A stretch of 64,000 bases of DNA from Rhizobium mayense (GCF_030272705.1 NZ_JARFYM010000021.1:47006-111005); one strand, 5' to 3'; shown: positions 17,167 to 25,616, counted from the first letter of the stretch. The notes: a model not told the origin generated them from the sequence alone. Translations and numbers: made by a program.

Positions 17167-18099
17167 CTAGATATTGGCCTTGCGCACCTGCCGGAACAGC
17201 AGAAGCGAAAGCGCCACCAAGACGATTGTCATCAGGAAGGAAATCGCAACACCATAGCCGGGAAGGAAATCCTGAAATACGGATCGATATGCGAGGACGA
17301 TCAGCGACGTCGTCGCATTCACGGGGCCGCCACCGGTCATCAGGTAGATGGTGGCGAAGTCGTTGACCGAGAACATCGTCATCAGGATCCAGCTGATATA
17401 GGTCGACCGCGCCGTCATCGGCAGGACGATATAGCGGATCTGCTGGCGCGCGATTGCCCCATCCAGCGTAGCAGCCTCGTAGACGCTGTTGTCGATGCTC
17501 TCCAGGGCTGCGGCTCCCATCATCATCATGAAGGGATAGCTGATCCAGATCTTGAAGAGGCAGACGGTGACTATCGCCATCGTCGGATCAGCCAGGAACA
17601 GCACTTGGCCCATGCCCAGGGTCTCGGCGAGCTGCGGCAGAAGGCTGCGCGGCGTCGCCACCAGCCAGTTCCAGCTCATCGAGGTGACGACGATCGGCAC
17701 GATCCATGGGAGAAGCAGCAACACCTTGAACAGATTTCGCCCGGGAAACTGCGGCTTCAACAGGATCGCTAGCCCGAAGCCAACCAGCCAGCTACCGAAT
17801 ACGCCGCAGACAGTGAAGAGCAGCGTGAACGACGCTGCCTGCCAGAAAGCCGGGTCCGTCAGCACATTGATATAGTTCTGCAGCCCGATGAACCTGCCGA
17901 AGCGCAGCAAGCCGCCATTGTGCAGCGACTGCGCGAAGGCAAAGCCGAGCGGATAGGCATTGATCAGCGCCATTAGCAGGATCGAAGGCATGGCGAGACT
18001 GGTCATTGTCAGTCTGCGCCCTTTATCGGCGGTCGAGCGGCGCCCTTTGGGCGCGGTCGCCGCCCGCCTACCTGCCGACAATGCCTGAACCTGCGACAT
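17167..18099 (-). CDS. Carbohydrate ABC transporter permease, MalF type
   Basis: The 310-residue CUT1 permease has a basic N-terminus of about 30 residues, a first helix at about 33-55 and an EAA loop at YEAATLDGAIARQQIRYIVLP near 220. The frame is open far upstream into the binding-protein gene, but ATG 18099 (MSQVQALSAGRR) is the sensible start, two bases after the binding-protein stop. It pairs with the MalG-type permease downstream. Confidence 0.88.
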   Translation of the reverse strand: MSQVQALSAGRRAATAPKGRRSTADKGRRLTMTSLAMPSILLMALINAYPLGFAFAQSLHNGGLLRFGRFIGLQNYINVLTDPAFWQAASFTLLFTVCGVFGSWLVGFGLAILLKPQFPGRNLFKVLLLLPWIVPIVVTSMSWNWLVATPRSLLPQLAETLGMGQVLFLADPTMAIVTVCLFKIWISYPFMMMMGAAALESIDNSVYEAATLDGAIARQQIRYIVLPMTARSTYISWILMTMFSVNDFATIYLMTGGGPVNATTSLIVLAYRSVFQDFLPGYGVAISFLMTIVLVALSLLLFRQVRKANI

Positions 18100-18101
18100 G
18101 G

Positions 18102-19397
18102 CTATTGCACGACTTTCTTCAGCGCGGTTTCGAGGGTTTCCAGCATATCCTTCGATTTGGTCTTGCCCTGGATGATCTGCTGGACGAAGGCCGCGCTGGC
18201 GGCACCGCCGTCCACGGCGTTCAGCGCCGCGAAAGCATGTGGCGCCTGCGCACCGATCGTCTTGCCGACCGGCTGCCATTCGTTGATCGAGATGACAAGG
18301 TTTGGATTGCTCTGGATAACCGGCAGGTCGGCAATGCTTTTCTTGACCGGCAAGTCGATCGCAACGCCGCTCGTCCAATAAGTATGCATATTGTCGAGGT
18401 ACCATTCGAGGAATGCCTCGGACGATTCCTGCGAGGGCGTCGTCGTGAACATCCAGAGCGAATTGATGTAATAGACCGTGCCCAGATCGCCGTGTCGCGC
18501 CTTGATCGGATGCGCCACGACCACATCGGATTGGATTTCCTTCGGAACAGTCTTGTCGAGACCCGTCTGGCCGAAGCCCATGGCGACGCGTCCGGATTTC
18601 CAGTCGCTCAGTAGATTGTCGGAGGTATAGCTCGCCGCATAGGGGTCGATAATTCCCTTCTGGACCAGCTCGTTGATGAAATCGAGCGTCTCCATATTGC
18701 GGTCGGTCACACAGTTCAGCGAGCCGTCTGGTGCGAAGAAGCCGCCACCATTGTTGATCATCAATGCCGAGACAGTATGCTGGGCATCGGTCGTCGTGCT
18801 GCCGGCTGCAAGGCCAAGTCCGACGAGGCCGATCTTTTTCAGCGCTTCGCCAGCCTTGATGTAGCTGTCCCAATCGGTCGGCGGCTCGGCGCCTGCCTTT
18901 TCAAGCAGGGACTTGCGATACCAGATGACACGCAGGTCCATGGACCATGGCACAGCGGCGTAGCCGCCGTCGGTTTTCATCGCGGCCAGAAGTCCGGGCA
19001 GGAAATCATTCTTGCCGTCCTTCTGCAGCTTGCCCACCAGATTATCCGCCGGCGCGGCAACACCCTGATCGAGGAAATAGAAGGGCAGGAAAGCTGCGCC
19101 GGAGCTGACGGCGGGCGTCGTGCGGGAGGCAGCAGCCGAGGTGAAAGTCTGGTACCAGTTGGCCCAGGGAATCGACTGGTAGCGAACGCCGAGCGCGCCG
19201 CCGGCAGGTGTGTATTTTCCGGTGAGTTCTTTGGCGGCCGCCGTATAACCGGCTCCCGTTCCCCAGACCATGTCCCAGAAGGTCAGCGTATCGTCAGCGG
19301 CAAAAGCCTTGCCTGCGGCAGAGGCCGCGAAGGCCGCGGCAGAGGCCGCAAGGAATGACCGGCGGTTCATTGTCATGCTACCCGATGTCTCGTTCAT
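18102..19397 (-). CDS. Extracellular sugar-binding protein of a CUT1 ABC transporter
   Basis: The 431-residue periplasmic binding protein has a Tat-like signal, MTMNRRSFLAASAAAFAA, with probable cleavage after AGKAFA. Family 1 solute-binding features follow, including ADDTLTFWDMVWG at the mature start and YAAVPWSMDLRVIWYRKSLL near 165. GGGGAGGAG lies seven bases before the ATG. It delivers an unknown sugar or glycoside to the two permeases encoded downstream. Confidence 0.9.
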   Translation of the reverse strand: MNETSGSMTMNRRSFLAASAAAFAASAAGKAFAADDTLTFWDMVWGTGAGYTAAAKELTGKYTPAGGALGVRYQSIPWANWYQTFTSAAASRTTPAVSSGAAFLPFYFLDQGVAAPADNLVGKLQKDGKNDFLPGLLAAMKTDGGYAAVPWSMDLRVIWYRKSLLEKAGAEPPTDWDSYIKAGEALKKIGLVGLGLAAGSTTTDAQHTVSALMINNGGGFFAPDGSLNCVTDRNMETLDFINELVQKGIIDPYAASYTSDNLLSDWKSGRVAMGFGQTGLDKTVPKEIQSDVVVAHPIKARHGDLGTVYYINSLWMFTTTPSQESSEAFLEWYLDNMHTYWTSGVAIDLPVKKSIADLPVIQSNPNLVISINEWQPVGKTIGAQAPHAFAALNAVDGGAASAAFVQQIIQGKTKSKDMLETLETALKKVVQ

Positions 19398-19454
19398 TTG
19401 CGGCTCCTCCCCTGTTGAACGAAATCGATCTGCCTTGGCTGTCCCATGCCGCGG

Positions 19455-20213
19455 CTATCGAAGCTCCTTGAGATAGGCGAAACTCCGGGCAGCGAAACCA
19501 GCCGGATCCTTGGGATTGTCGTGCTCGACGACCATCAGCCTGGCGCCATGTGAATGAGCCGTCTCCCACAGCTCGCGCCAAGGCAATATGCCAGCGCCGA
19601 CATCGCACCAGCCGTCCTCATCTTCATTTTGACCCGCCGGCGCCTGATCCTTCACATGTGCCGAGACGAGCAAGGGGGCATATTTTGCAAGCCATGTCTT
19701 AGGCTCTTCACCGCCGCGCGCGATCCAGGCGATGTCCGCTTGCCAGGTGAGCGGACTGCCGTCGGCACCTTTGAAAAGACAATCAAGGGGATACTCGCCA
19801 TTCTCGAACGGCGTCATCTCCCAATTATGGTTGTGGTAGCCGAGCTCGATACCTCTCTCCTTCAGCCGTACCGCCATCTCACCGAGCTCGGCGCCGACGC
19901 GGCGCCACGCATCCGCATCCCCGCCGCGTTCTTCTGGCGGCAGCGCGGGCATGAAAAGCTGGCTGATTCCCGCCTCAATGGCGGCATCGGCTGTGCGCTG
20001 CAGCTCGCTGCGAAGCATCGTCATGCCGACATGGCCGCTCGGTGCGCGGAGCTGACGGCGCTCCAGCGCTGCCTTCAAAGCCTTGGGATCATTGAGATGG
20101 CTGCCAATGGTCTCGACCGCGGTGAAACCAGCCTGGGTGGCGGCATCAAGCTGCGCGTCAAGCCCACCGAGATTGCGGAGCGAATAAAGCTGAATCGAAA
20201 GTATCGGCGGCAT
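19455..20213 (-). CDS. Sugar phosphate isomerase/epimerase-type TIM-barrel protein
   Basis: The 252-residue xylose-isomerase-like barrel starts MPPILSIQLYSLRN and has GYHNHNWEM near 126, DIAWIARGGEEP near 158, AHVKDQAP near 184 and VVEHDNP near 230, giving the usual Glu/Asp/His metal ligands. ATG 20213 has a GGGAGGAG site just upstream. As first gene of the operon with an oxidising GMC enzyme, it may cleave or rearrange the keto sugar made by that enzyme; members of this fold act as 3-keto-sugar eliminases and isomerases. True phosphate isomerase activity is not implied. Confidence 0.75.
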   Translation of the reverse strand: MPPILSIQLYSLRNLGGLDAQLDAATQAGFTAVETIGSHLNDPKALKAALERRQLRAPSGHVGMTMLRSELQRTADAAIEAGISQLFMPALPPEERGGDADAWRRVGAELGEMAVRLKERGIELGYHNHNWEMTPFENGEYPLDCLFKGADGSPLTWQADIAWIARGGEEPKTWLAKYAPLLVSAHVKDQAPAGQNEDEDGWCDVGAGILPWRELWETAHSHGARLMVVEHDNPKDPAGFAARSFAYLKELR

Positions 20214-20261
20214 GAGGCTCCTCCCTATGCCAACCACGACTCCCGCATGGCTGGCAATTCA

Positions 20262-20275
20262 CGCAATCGATTGCG
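20262..20275 (+). promoter_or_regulatory. LacI-type operator, site 1
   Basis: CGCAATCGATTGCG is a perfect 14-bp palindrome with the central CG expected for LacI-family regulators. It lies 49 bases before the isomerase start on the minus strand and is probably bound by the divergent LacI protein. Confidence 0.82.
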
Positions 20276-20287
20276 CGAACCTAACAG

Positions 20288-20301
20288 CGCAATCGATTGC
20301 G
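20288..20301 (+). promoter_or_regulatory. LacI-type operator, site 2
   Basis: This is a second identical copy of the 14-bp palindrome, 26 bp centre to centre from site 1 and 57 bases before the lacI-family start. The pair lies midway between the divergent genes and can control both promoters. Confidence 0.82.
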
Positions 20302-20357
20302 TGCAAGCCCGTCATCGCATATTCATGTGATCAGAAAGACCCGATCGTGGAAAAACT

Positions 20358-21398
20358 ATGCCCAAGCGCAAGGCGGAAGATAACAGGCTGGCTCGAAGCC
20401 CGACGATGGCGGATATCGCGCGCATCGCCGGCGTCTCTGCCGCGACGGTCAGCCGTGCGCTGGCTGGCTTGCCGCCCATAACGGAGGAAACGCGCCTACG
20501 CGTCGCGCAGGCTGCGAAGGAAGCGGGTTATGCCGTCAACCGCCATGCGAGATCGCTGCGGCTGAAACGCAGTAAGGTGATGCTGGTGCTCATACCCAAC
20601 CTTGCAAACCCAAATTTTCCTGATCTGCTCATGCATATCGATCGCGCCGCCTATGATTGCGGCTACGATATCATGATCGCCCACACCGCCATCGATCCAC
20701 ATCGCTCCGACCGTTATGTCGACGAGCTTCTGGCAGGTGGTCTCGACGGCGTCCTGCTTACGGCAAATTACTGCCCTCCCAAGCTTCTGGAACGCATTTC
20801 AGCCGGTGCGCGATTGCCGATCGTGCGGACACTGAGCCCGACGCCGCGTCCCGACGGAATCTCGGGGGTGCAGATCGACGAAGAGAAGGCCGCCTACGAT
20901 GTGGTCGATCATCTTGCCAGACAAGGCTACCGGCGGATTGCTCACCTCGGCGGCCCACCAAAGGAGATCGTTGCGATCGCCCGTAAGCGTGGCTGGGAAA
21001 AGGCGCTTTCAGATCATGGATTGGACGCAGGGTCCGATCTCTACGTTTCGGCTGGCTTTTTGATCAACGACGGGCGGCGGGCCGGTGCGGAACTCGGTCG
21101 AAGCACCGCGTTGCCCGATGCCATCTTCTGCTCCAACGATGAATCTGCGTATGGCTTGATCGCCGGCCTCAAGGAACGAGGTCTGCGTGTACCGAACGAC
21201 ATAGCGGTCGCAGGCTTCGACGATTTGAGCTTCTCCGCCGTTCTCGACCCACCGCTCACAACCGTCCGCCTCCCGCGCCGAGAAATGGCGGAAAAATCAG
21301 TGTGGAAACTGCGCGCGCTGATCGAGGAAGATACGCCGAACGATATCACGATCCTTGAGCATGAACTGCTGATCCGATCCAGCAGTATTCGCAACTAA
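20358..21398 (+). CDS. LacI-family transcriptional regulator
   Basis: The 346-residue regulator has an N-terminal helix-turn-helix and hinge (TMADIARIAGVSAATVSRALAG, about residues 16-65) and a periplasmic-binding-like effector domain. FDDLSFSAVLDPPLTTVRLPRREMAE near 290 is typical. It diverges from the isomerase-ABC-GMC operon across two identical palindromes, so it likely represses that operon and itself until the imported sugar or a product binds. Confidence 0.93.
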   Translation: MPKRKAEDNRLARSPTMADIARIAGVSAATVSRALAGLPPITEETRLRVAQAAKEAGYAVNRHARSLRLKRSKVMLVLIPNLANPNFPDLLMHIDRAAYDCGYDIMIAHTAIDPHRSDRYVDELLAGGLDGVLLTANYCPPKLLERISAGARLPIVRTLSPTPRPDGISGVQIDEEKAAYDVVDHLARQGYRRIAHLGGPPKEIVAIARKRGWEKALSDHGLDAGSDLYVSAGFLINDGRRAGAELGRSTALPDAIFCSNDESAYGLIAGLKERGLRVPNDIAVAGFDDLSFSAVLDPPLTTVRLPRREMAEKSVWKLRALIEEDTPNDITILEHELLIRSSSIRN

Positions 21399-21617
21399 AC
21401 TGTTCCTCGTCTTTCATCTGGGGTCAGCAATCGAGGCCGAAGGGCCTCCAGCCGGAGCATGCAAATCATCACATGATCGGACGTAGCGACCTCTTCTTCT
21501 GGCCCCGGTCCGCGACTGGAACCGGCGGTCAGCTCTCGACACATCAGAGTGATCTCGATATTCACATTACATCATCATATAAGATAGTTGACTGTAAGAC
21601 CGCGGCGGAGAAGTGTG

Positions 21618-22331
21618 ATGGAGCCCGTACAAAAGAAGAAGCTTTATATCGACGTCTTGGAACGCATCATGTCCGCGATATCGACTTCGGAGTTTCCGCC
21701 TGGTTCGCAGTTGCCCTCCGAAAAAGAACTGATGGGGATGATTGGTGTTGGTCGACCGGCCATTCGCGAGGCGATGCAGGCGCTGCAGCAGATGGGGCTG
21801 ATCCGGATTTCGCATGGCGAGCGCGCCCGTGTCATCAATCCGACGCCGGACGTGATCGTGGCCCAGATCTCAGCCGCAATGATCATGATGCTGTCGACCA
21901 ACCCGCGTGGTCTGGAAGAACTCAAGGAAATCCGGCTTCTGCTGGAAACTGGCCTTGTCAGAGTGGCAACACGGCGGGCAACGGCGCGCGACCTCGACAG
22001 GCTGGCCGAGGCCTTGCGCGAACTGAGAGAGGCACGCGGCAACAATCTCCGCTTCGTGGCCGCCGACATGCAGTTTCATGCCCTCATCGCCGAGATGAGC
22101 GGCAACTCGATGATCGCCGCTGTCTCCAAGGGAATGCTTGACTGGCTGTCACGCTTCAAGCGGGACCTCGTGTCGGTGAAAGGCGCGGAGCGCCTGACGA
22201 TCGAAGAACACGAGCGGATCTTCAAGGCTATTGTAAACGGCGACGCTGAGGCGGCGGGCAAGGCCATGGAGGACCACATCGGCCGGGCCAGCGAGCTTTA
22301 CACGCAATATATCGCTAATCCGCCGGAATAG
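21618..22331 (+). CDS. GntR-family regulator, FadR/FCD subfamily
   Basis: The 237-residue regulator has a winged helix at about 10-75 (GSQLPSEKELMGMIGVGRPAIREAMQALQQMGL) and an all-helical FCD effector domain at about 95-225 with the metal-binding histidines DMQFHALIAEMSGN and EEHERIF. ATG 21618 is preferred since GGAG lies seven bases upstream. It precedes the RuBisCO-like remnant and the apionate-type genes, which it probably controls; a 13-bp palindrome follows its stop. Confidence 0.88.
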   Translation: MEPVQKKKLYIDVLERIMSAISTSEFPPGSQLPSEKELMGMIGVGRPAIREAMQALQQMGLIRISHGERARVINPTPDVIVAQISAAMIMMLSTNPRGLEELKEIRLLLETGLVRVATRRATARDLDRLAEALRELREARGNNLRFVAADMQFHALIAEMSGNSMIAAVSKGMLDWLSRFKRDLVSVKGAERLTIEEHERIFKAIVNGDAEAAGKAMEDHIGRASELYTQYIANPPE

Positions 22332-22353
22332 TTACGCCGTCTCCAAAACTCAT

Positions 22354-22366
22354 ATGATGACATCAT
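22354..22366 (+). promoter_or_regulatory. Putative GntR operator
   Basis: ATGATGACATCAT is a perfect inverted repeat with a single central base, 23 bases after the regulator stop and before the RuBisCO-like remnant and dehydrogenase genes. The related ACATCATCAT occurs at 21568 upstream of the regulator. Regulator and operator pairing is inferred. Confidence 0.45.
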
Positions 22367-22412
22367 CTCTGTTTGATGCTAACCCTATACGAAATGAGCG
22401 TAGGGCCAGGTC

Positions 22413-22836
22413 ATGCCGAGCCGCATTCATGCAACCTATCTGATCGAGACGTGCTGTCCGCTTCCGGACGCTGCGGCGGCTATTGCTCGCGAGCAATCGA
22501 GCGGCACGTTCCGAGCGCTCGATATGAAAACGCCGGCGCTGATCGCTCAATTTGGCGCTCGCGTTGAAAGCATCGGACCCCATGGAGAGGTCGATGGGGA
22601 AGCTCTGCCGCTCTCATCCCCGCCGAAATCATCGCGCCGAGCGCGCTCCCGCTGTGCTCAGGTGCATTTGTCGTCGAATCTCGAAATACCGGAGCGGCAT
22701 GCCTCCTGCCGGCGTCGAACGCCGCTTCGAGAGCCTGCGCCAAGCCTTTGACGCTGCAGCGGCCGGCAATTCGACTGCCGAATATGCAGGGTCGCATCCC
22801 GAATTCGAGATAGCCCTCGCATCGTTCGGGGGCTGA
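22413..22836 (+). pseudogene. Gutted RuBisCO-like protein gene (N- and C-terminal ends only)
   Basis: The 5' frame reads RIHATYLIET near residue 4, then AAAIAREQSSGTF and PALIAQFGARVESI, the N-terminal pattern of bacterial RuBisCO-like proteins. After about 85 codons the frame loses sense. A second frame ending at 22836 reads SLRQAFDAAAAGNSTAEYAGSHPEF and matches the usual C-terminal end (RQAW-AAxxGxxLxEYAxxHPE). About 300 central residues, including the TIM-barrel active site, are missing. In intact apionate clusters the RuBisCO-like protein OiaX decarboxylates 3-oxo-isoapionate 4-phosphate, and the next gene looks like apionate oxidoisomerase. It is non-functional. Confidence 0.65.
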
Positions 22837-22886
22837 CGTAACGCTTCGATGCGCCCGCTGGCGCGGCGTAAAATGGGAGGAATAGA

Positions 22887-23732
22887 ATGGCAATGTCAGT
22901 TGCGGTGCTGGGCGCCGGGGGAAAAATGGGCCTTCGCGTGACGAAGAAGCTGGTCGAGGCCGGCTACGACGTCCGCGCTGTCGAAATCGGCGATCTCGGC
23001 CGCGAAAGGCTCGCTGAAGCAGGCATAGATCCCGTTGGGATGGATAAGGGTGTACCGGGTGCTAATGTCGTCGTCATGGCGCTTCCCGACAATATCATCG
23101 GCAAGGTTGCCCGACAGATCACGCCGAGCTTGAGCGCCGGCAGCATGCTGATCATACTCGATGCAGCAGCACCTTATGCCGGGGACCTGCCCGGCGATCG
23201 CCCCGACCTCACCTACTTCGTCGGTCACCCCTGCCACCCGCCACTGTTCGGTGATGAGACGGAATGGACGGCCCGCCGCGATTATCACGGCGGCATCGCC
23301 AAGCAATCAATCGTCTGCGCGCTCATGCAGGGGCCGGAACAAGATTATGCGCGTGGCGAGGCAATCTGCCGCGCCATGTGGTCGCCCATCATCGACTGCC
23401 ATCGCGTAACCGTGGAGCAATTGGCCATCCTCGAGCCCGGCCTGTCGGAGATGGTGGCGATGCCCTTCGTCGACACCATGGTGGAGGCCGTCGAAGAGTG
23501 CGAACGAAAATACGGCATTCCCCGCAAGGCGGCGCTCGATTTTCTCATCGGCCACCTGAATGTCGAGATTGCCATGTGGTTCGGTTATTCGCCGAAAGTG
23601 CCGTCGGATGCAGCCCTGAGGCTGATGCGCTTCGCCAAGGGGGTCGTTGTCAAAGACGACTGGCGCGAAGCGCTTACTCCGGCAAAGGTCAGGGAAGCCT
23701 CGGAACTGATTGTCTATGGCAAAGGCAGCTGA
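22887..23732 (+). CDS. apnO: D-apionate oxidoisomerase-like dehydrogenase
   Basis: The 281-residue NAD-dependent enzyme is of the 6-phosphogluconate/3-hydroxyisobutyrate dehydrogenase fold. The Rossmann motif is VAVLGAGGKMGLRV at residue 5. The segment FVGHPCHPPLFGDETEW near 112, followed by GGIAKQSIVCALMQGPEQDYA, closely resembles apionate oxidoisomerase (ApnO), which converts D-apionate to 3-oxo-isoapionate. GGGAGG lies six bases before the ATG. The RuBisCO-like remnant upstream and the decarboxylase-like gene downstream fit an apionate pathway. The family resemblance comes from memory of the protein set, so the substrate remains a prediction. Confidence 0.62.
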   Translation: MAMSVAVLGAGGKMGLRVTKKLVEAGYDVRAVEIGDLGRERLAEAGIDPVGMDKGVPGANVVVMALPDNIIGKVARQITPSLSAGSMLIILDAAAPYAGDLPGDRPDLTYFVGHPCHPPLFGDETEWTARRDYHGGIAKQSIVCALMQGPEQDYARGEAICRAMWSPIIDCHRVTVEQLAILEPGLSEMVAMPFVDTMVEAVEECERKYGIPRKAALDFLIGHLNVEIAMWFGYSPKVPSDAALRLMRFAKGVVVKDDWREALTPAKVREASELIVYGKGS

Positions 23733-24654
23733 ACCGGGAAAAGACAAGCGGATCGTCTCGATTTCGACGGTGCTCTTCGATGGCTATCCGATGGGGACGT
23801 CTATCGAGGAGATCGCGCGCTCCGGCGCAGCTTATGTCGAGCCTGCCTTCATCAAGGGTTATGTCGAATTCGACGAAACGACGTTCACCGGCGGTTCAGC
23901 CCGAAGATTTCGGGCGGCGGTCGAGGCGTCCGGGCTCGCTGTTCACACAGTCTCCGCTCATATGGACCTGGCTTCTGATGACGCCGGCTCCATGCTCGAC
24001 CGGCGGATCGGCTTTGCGCAGGATGTGGGCGCGCGGGTTCTCATCACAAACGCCGGGTCGATCGTCGCCCGCCACAGGATCCTGGCAACGATCCGAGCGC
24101 TCTTGCCGCGCCTGGAGCGCTGGGGCGGTCTGCTCGCGCTTGAAAATCCCGGGCATGGGAGCAATGACCTGATTGGAAGTGCTGCCGAGGGACAGACGCT
24201 GATCGGCGAGGTCGGGACGGAGATGGTGCGGCTCAACCACGATACCGCGAATGTCTTCACCTATAGCCGCGAAGCTCGTCAGCCCGAGCCCGACTGGCGG
24301 GTTGCCGCGTCCGTCATCGCTCATGGGCATCTCAAGGACGTTCGCGCGAGCCGGGAGGGATGGAGCTTCTGCCCGCTCGGCTCAGGCAATGTCGATCTTT
24401 GCTCGTACCTCGCTGCGATCCCCGAAACGCTGCCGCTCAGCATCGAGCTGCCGCTGCGGCTCGAGCGCCCGGGGCGCGCCGATCCAGAACGGCGCTCCCG
24501 CGCCAAGGATTTGGGGGAACTGCGCGTGGCGCTCTCGCAGTCTCTGTTGTTCCTGGCAAACCCGCTGCCGGCGCGGTCGGAAATGTCACGAGCAGCTGGC
24601 AGCACAGTGGCGGACGCTGACGGTGCCGCTAGCCCATCGCCAGACCAGAGGTGA
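23716..24654 (+). CDS. TIM-barrel sugar isomerase/decarboxylase-like protein (3-oxo-isoapionate decarboxylase candidate)
   Basis: This is a 312-residue xylose-isomerase-like barrel. Metal-ligand candidates are the His in HTVSAHMDLASDD near 79, Glu in LALENPGHG near 142, His/Asp in LNHDTANVF near 177, His in HGHLKDVR near 202 and Glu in LSIELPLRL near 242. It overlaps the dehydrogenase by 17 bases, so it likely handles that enzyme's product. In apionate pathways OiaC of this fold decarboxylates 3-oxo-isoapionate to L-erythrulose and makes a RuBisCO-like route unnecessary, consistent with the remnant upstream. The 3' end overlaps the convergent lactonase gene by 26 bases. Fold is sure; reaction is inferred. 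Confidence 0.6.
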   Translation: MAKAAEPGKDKRIVSISTVLFDGYPMGTSIEEIARSGAAYVEPAFIKGYVEFDETTFTGGSARRFRAAVEASGLAVHTVSAHMDLASDDAGSMLDRRIGFAQDVGARVLITNAGSIVARHRILATIRALLPRLERWGGLLALENPGHGSNDLIGSAAEGQTLIGEVGTEMVRLNHDTANVFTYSREARQPEPDWRVAASVIAHGHLKDVRASREGWSFCPLGSGNVDLCSYLAAIPETLPLSIELPLRLERPGRADPERRSRAKDLGELRVALSQSLLFLANPLPARSEMSRAAGSTVADADGAASPSPDQR

Positions 24655-25555
24655 AGACGAAGACGGAATAGATTGAGCTGGTTCCGCAGATGAACAGCCT
24701 GTTCCTGTGGCGCCCACCGAAAGTCAGATTCCCGACGATTTCGGGGATCCGAATTTTACCGATCAGCGTGCCATCGGGATCGTAGCAATGCACACCATCA
24801 AATGCGCTTGCCCATACCCTGCCCTCGCGATCGAGCCGGAACCCGTCGTGGATTCCGGACGTCGACGTTGCAAAGACGTCTCCCCCATGAAGACGTCCGT
24901 CGTCGCCGAGAGCGAACCGGCGAATATGTCTGGGACCATTGCGCAGGTGCGTCGCCCCTGTATCGGCGATGAACAGGGTTTTCTCGTCAGAAGAAAATGC
25001 AAGTCCATTCGGCTGGACAAAGTCGTCGGTCATTTGCTGCAGGCGCCCCGTCAGCGGATCAATCCGATAAACGTGGCATCCGTCGAGTTCGCGGCTCTGG
25101 ACGAGCCCCTCATAGTCGGTGATGATGCCGTAGGATGGATCGCTGAACCAAATCGATCCATCCGACCGAACGATCACATCGTTTGGAGAATTCAGACGCT
25201 TGCCCTCGAACATGTCCGCCAGCACCGTGATCGACCCGTCATGTTCGGTCCGTGTCACCCGTCGGGTCAGGTGTTCGCAGGTGACGAGACGGCCCTGCCA
25301 ATCCACCGTGTTACCGTTGGCGTTGTTGGACGGGGCGCGGAAAACCGACACGGAGCCGTCGGTCTCATCCCAGCGCATCATCCGGTCGTTGGGGATATCC
25401 GACCAGATCAGATACCGCCCTGCCGCAAACCACGCCGGCCCCTCGCACCAGCGAGCGCCCGTCCACAGTCTTTCGACCTTGATATGCGGGGCAAAGAGAG
25501 CCTCGAAGCGTTCATCGAGAGCCTCGAACCCAATGTCGTCTTGCTGACCTCCCAA
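24629..25555 (-). CDS. SMP-30/gluconolactonase family lactonase
   Basis: The 308-residue beta-propeller protein shows the metal ligands of the SMP-30 family: Glu in RWCEGPAWF near 40, Asn in LNSPNDVIVRSDG near 124 and Asp in SGIHDGFRLDREG near 232. It should open sugar lactones, perhaps apionolactone given its neighbours. It begins at TTG 25555 with GGAGG four bases ahead; no in-frame ATG lies before conserved sequence. It is convergent with the TIM-barrel gene and divergent from the ribose-type transporter. Confidence 0.82.
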   Translation of the reverse strand: MGGQQDDIGFEALDERFEALFAPHIKVERLWTGARWCEGPAWFAAGRYLIWSDIPNDRMMRWDETDGSVSVFRAPSNNANGNTVDWQGRLVTCEHLTRRVTRTEHDGSITVLADMFEGKRLNSPNDVIVRSDGSIWFSDPSYGIITDYEGLVQSRELDGCHVYRIDPLTGRLQQMTDDFVQPNGLAFSSDEKTLFIADTGATHLRNGPRHIRRFALGDDGRLHGGDVFATSTSGIHDGFRLDREGRVWASAFDGVHCYDPDGTLIGKIRIPEIVGNLTFGGRHRNRLFICGTSSIYSVFVFTSGLAMG

Positions 25556-25616
25556 CTGGCCTCCTCACTTTCCACAGGAGCCGTATCCGGTCCAGGGCCT
25601 CCACTTGCTATATTGG

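Noticed and set aside
18100..18873. 258-codon upstream extension of the MalF-type permease
   Set aside because: It overlaps the binding-protein gene in another frame on the same strand and has no permease features.
20214..20357. CRISPR-like repeat pair
   Set aside because: The two identical elements are short palindromes in a divergent promoter, which fits LacI operators; no spacers or cas genes are present.
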